A DNA stretch of 14,210 bases from Thiotrichaceae bacterium (GTDB lineage: Bacteria; Pseudomonadota; Gammaproteobacteria; Thiotrichales; Thiotrichaceae), in the NCBI GenBank assembly GCA_024762625.1, contig JANTHA010000023.1:1-14210 (forward strand). Reading direction: 5' to 3'. The position numbers and the translations under genes are program-made. The notes under the pieces are model-generated. The model was not told where the DNA came from and made no database searches. It saw only the letters and a program-made list of their open reading frames with translations. Shown piece after piece: positions 13,362-14,210 of this stretch (position 1 is the first letter of the stretch; each line of letters starts with the position of its first letter).

Positions 13362-13568
13362 CCTTGATTTTTTCTATTGTGATGCTACGCCCTGCGCCAT
13401 TCCTTCCTGAAAAAACCAGAAAATTGCAGTCTACGCGCCTGTACATCATGACTCTTTGCTTTCACAATTTGAAAATTGCGACTTTTTAATGAATTTGATA
13501 AATACTAAAGGCGAAAACTTTTATAAATTAAGCAGGAATGCATTCGATTAACAAATACAAGCTAGCGT
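13362..13568. other. Convergent intergenic gap, no gene seen
   Basis: The 207-nt gap lies between pyrF and the convergent DUF523-DUF1722 gene. It contains the small palindrome CAATTT-GA-AAATTG (13465-13478) near a T5 run, a weak candidate for a shared terminator. Nothing else stands out. Confidence 0.4.
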
Positions 13569-14210
13569 CTACCCACGTAATTCCATTGGAAAGGGTGACA
13601 AATAACGCTGTTTTGAAATATAAGCATTGGGATGTTTGAGAAAGTGGTGTTTGAGCAAAGTCAACGGCATGATTAATGGCGCCTGGCCTTTATTGTATGA
13701 CATGATGCTTGTCAGTAATTCGTGTTTGTCTTCCTTGTCGATGTGTTTACTCAGATAGCCCATGATGTGTTGTAAGGTATTGGTATGACGTTTGCGGTCT
13801 GGCTGTTTTTTCAATAGCTCCATGGCGAGCGCAATATAGTCTTGTGATAAGGCATTGATATCACTGGAGCCTGCTTTTGCAACCATCTGGCCCAGTTTGC
13901 GGGCGTTGCTTTGATCGTGCGACATGAACAGGTATTTCTGGGCTGCATGAAAATTAACCAGAGAAGAGGGCGTTACGCCTGTTTCAAGCATTTTCTGCCA
14001 GTCATGATACAGGTATACCCGCATCAGGAAATTTTCACGTAAATTAACATCATTTAGCCTTCCTTCTTCCTCGACAGGTAATTGTGGGAATTGCTTTTTA
14101 ACGATATTGGCAAAAACACCGACGCCATCTTTGTGTGTGAACTGTCCTTCCGGGTTATAAACCTTGACCCGCTCCATGCCACAGCTGGGTGAATCTTTTT
14201 TGAATATGAA
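13569..14210 (-). CDS. DUF523-DUF1722 (YbgA) protein, N-terminal part cut by window edge
   Basis: The reading frame stays open to the right end of the window, so the gene is incomplete at its 5' end; 213 residues are visible. The first visible residues, FIFKKDSPSCGMERVKVYN, are the end of a DUF523 domain, whose family includes the TudS thiouracil desulfurase; the cysteine in SPSCG is one of its conserved cluster-binding or catalytic residues. The rest (about 85-213) is a DUF1722/YbgA domain, with VNFHAAQKYLFMSHDQ, ARKLGQMVAKAG, MGYLSKHI and NKGQAPLIMPLTLLKHH ending in KQRYLSPFPMELR. Fused DUF523-DUF1722 proteins are common in gammaproteobacteria. The biological role of the fusion is not established. 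An internal ATG at 14177 would look like a start, but it falls inside the DUF523 motif and is not the real one. Confidence 0.9.
   Translation of the reverse strand, partial: FIFKKDSPSCGMERVKVYNPEGQFTHKDGVGVFANIVKKQFPQLPVEEEGRLNDVNLRENFLMRVYLYHDWQKMLETGVTPSSLVNFHAAQKYLFMSHDQSNARKLGQMVAKAGSSDINALSQDYIALAMELLKKQPDRKRHTNTLQHIMGYLSKHIDKEDKHELLTSIMSYNKGQAPLIMPLTLLKHHFLKHPNAYISKQRYLSPFPMELRG

Noticed and set aside
13569..14177. Complete gene starting at the internal ATG
   Set aside because: The frame continues upstream through the conserved SPSCG motif to the window edge, so the gene is partial.

Overview
The window reads as a chromosomal segment of a gammaproteobacterium, most likely a sulfur oxidiser that stores sulfur globules. 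Three things support this: the conserved order cmk-rpsA-ihfB-lapB-pyrF (positions 7531-13361), which is typical of Gammaproteobacteria; the murI-darP-efpL group (113-2112), whose last two members belong to families found mainly in that class; and a gene at 6921-7352 whose product has the signal peptide and Gly/Pro/Tyr-rich composition of sulfur globule envelope proteins. Genus cannot be fixed from the sequence alone; Thiotrichales or Chromatiales relatives are plausible. Base composition is moderate and looks even across the genes.

Left part (1-3891, minus strand): a secreted TIM-barrel type glycoside-hydrolase-like protein is followed after 27 nt by glutamate racemase (murI), which overlaps darP by 4 nt, which lies 48 nt before efpL (the elongation factor P paralogue YeiP). 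They could be one transcript joining a cell-surface carbohydrate-active protein, peptidoglycan precursor supply, 50S maturation and relief of ribosome stalling.

Middle accessory part (3892-7352): a small all-cysteine GDCCVxC-type protein (plus), a c-type-heme lipoprotein with a DUF3365 domain (plus), an unrecognised lipoprotein (minus), a secreted Asn/Gly/Pro-rich protein with four exact 20-residue tandem repeats (minus), and the sulfur globule-type protein (minus). A shared terminator sits between the convergent lipoproteins, and a strong hairpin terminator separates the two low-complexity secreted proteins. The redox lipoprotein, metal/thiol protein and globule protein fit a sulfur-oxidising lifestyle, but the link is inferred.

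Right part (7353-14210): cmk, then rpsA with a long structured leader containing a 19-bp tandem repeat and three hairpins; a 139-bp MITE-like repeat between rpsA and its terminator; ihfB preceded by three short direct repeats; a 326-bp gap where many relatives carry lapA but no such gene is present; lapB; pyrF; and, at the right edge, a truncated DUF523-DUF1722 gene on the minus strand.

No tRNA, rRNA, CRISPR array, transposase, integrase, toxin-antitoxin pair or recognisable defence system was found. The most interesting unexplained items are the pair of low-complexity secreted proteins, the secreted hydrolase attached to murI, the rpsA leader repeats, the MITE-like insertion, and the lapA-less gap with GCC motifs spaced about one helical turn apart.
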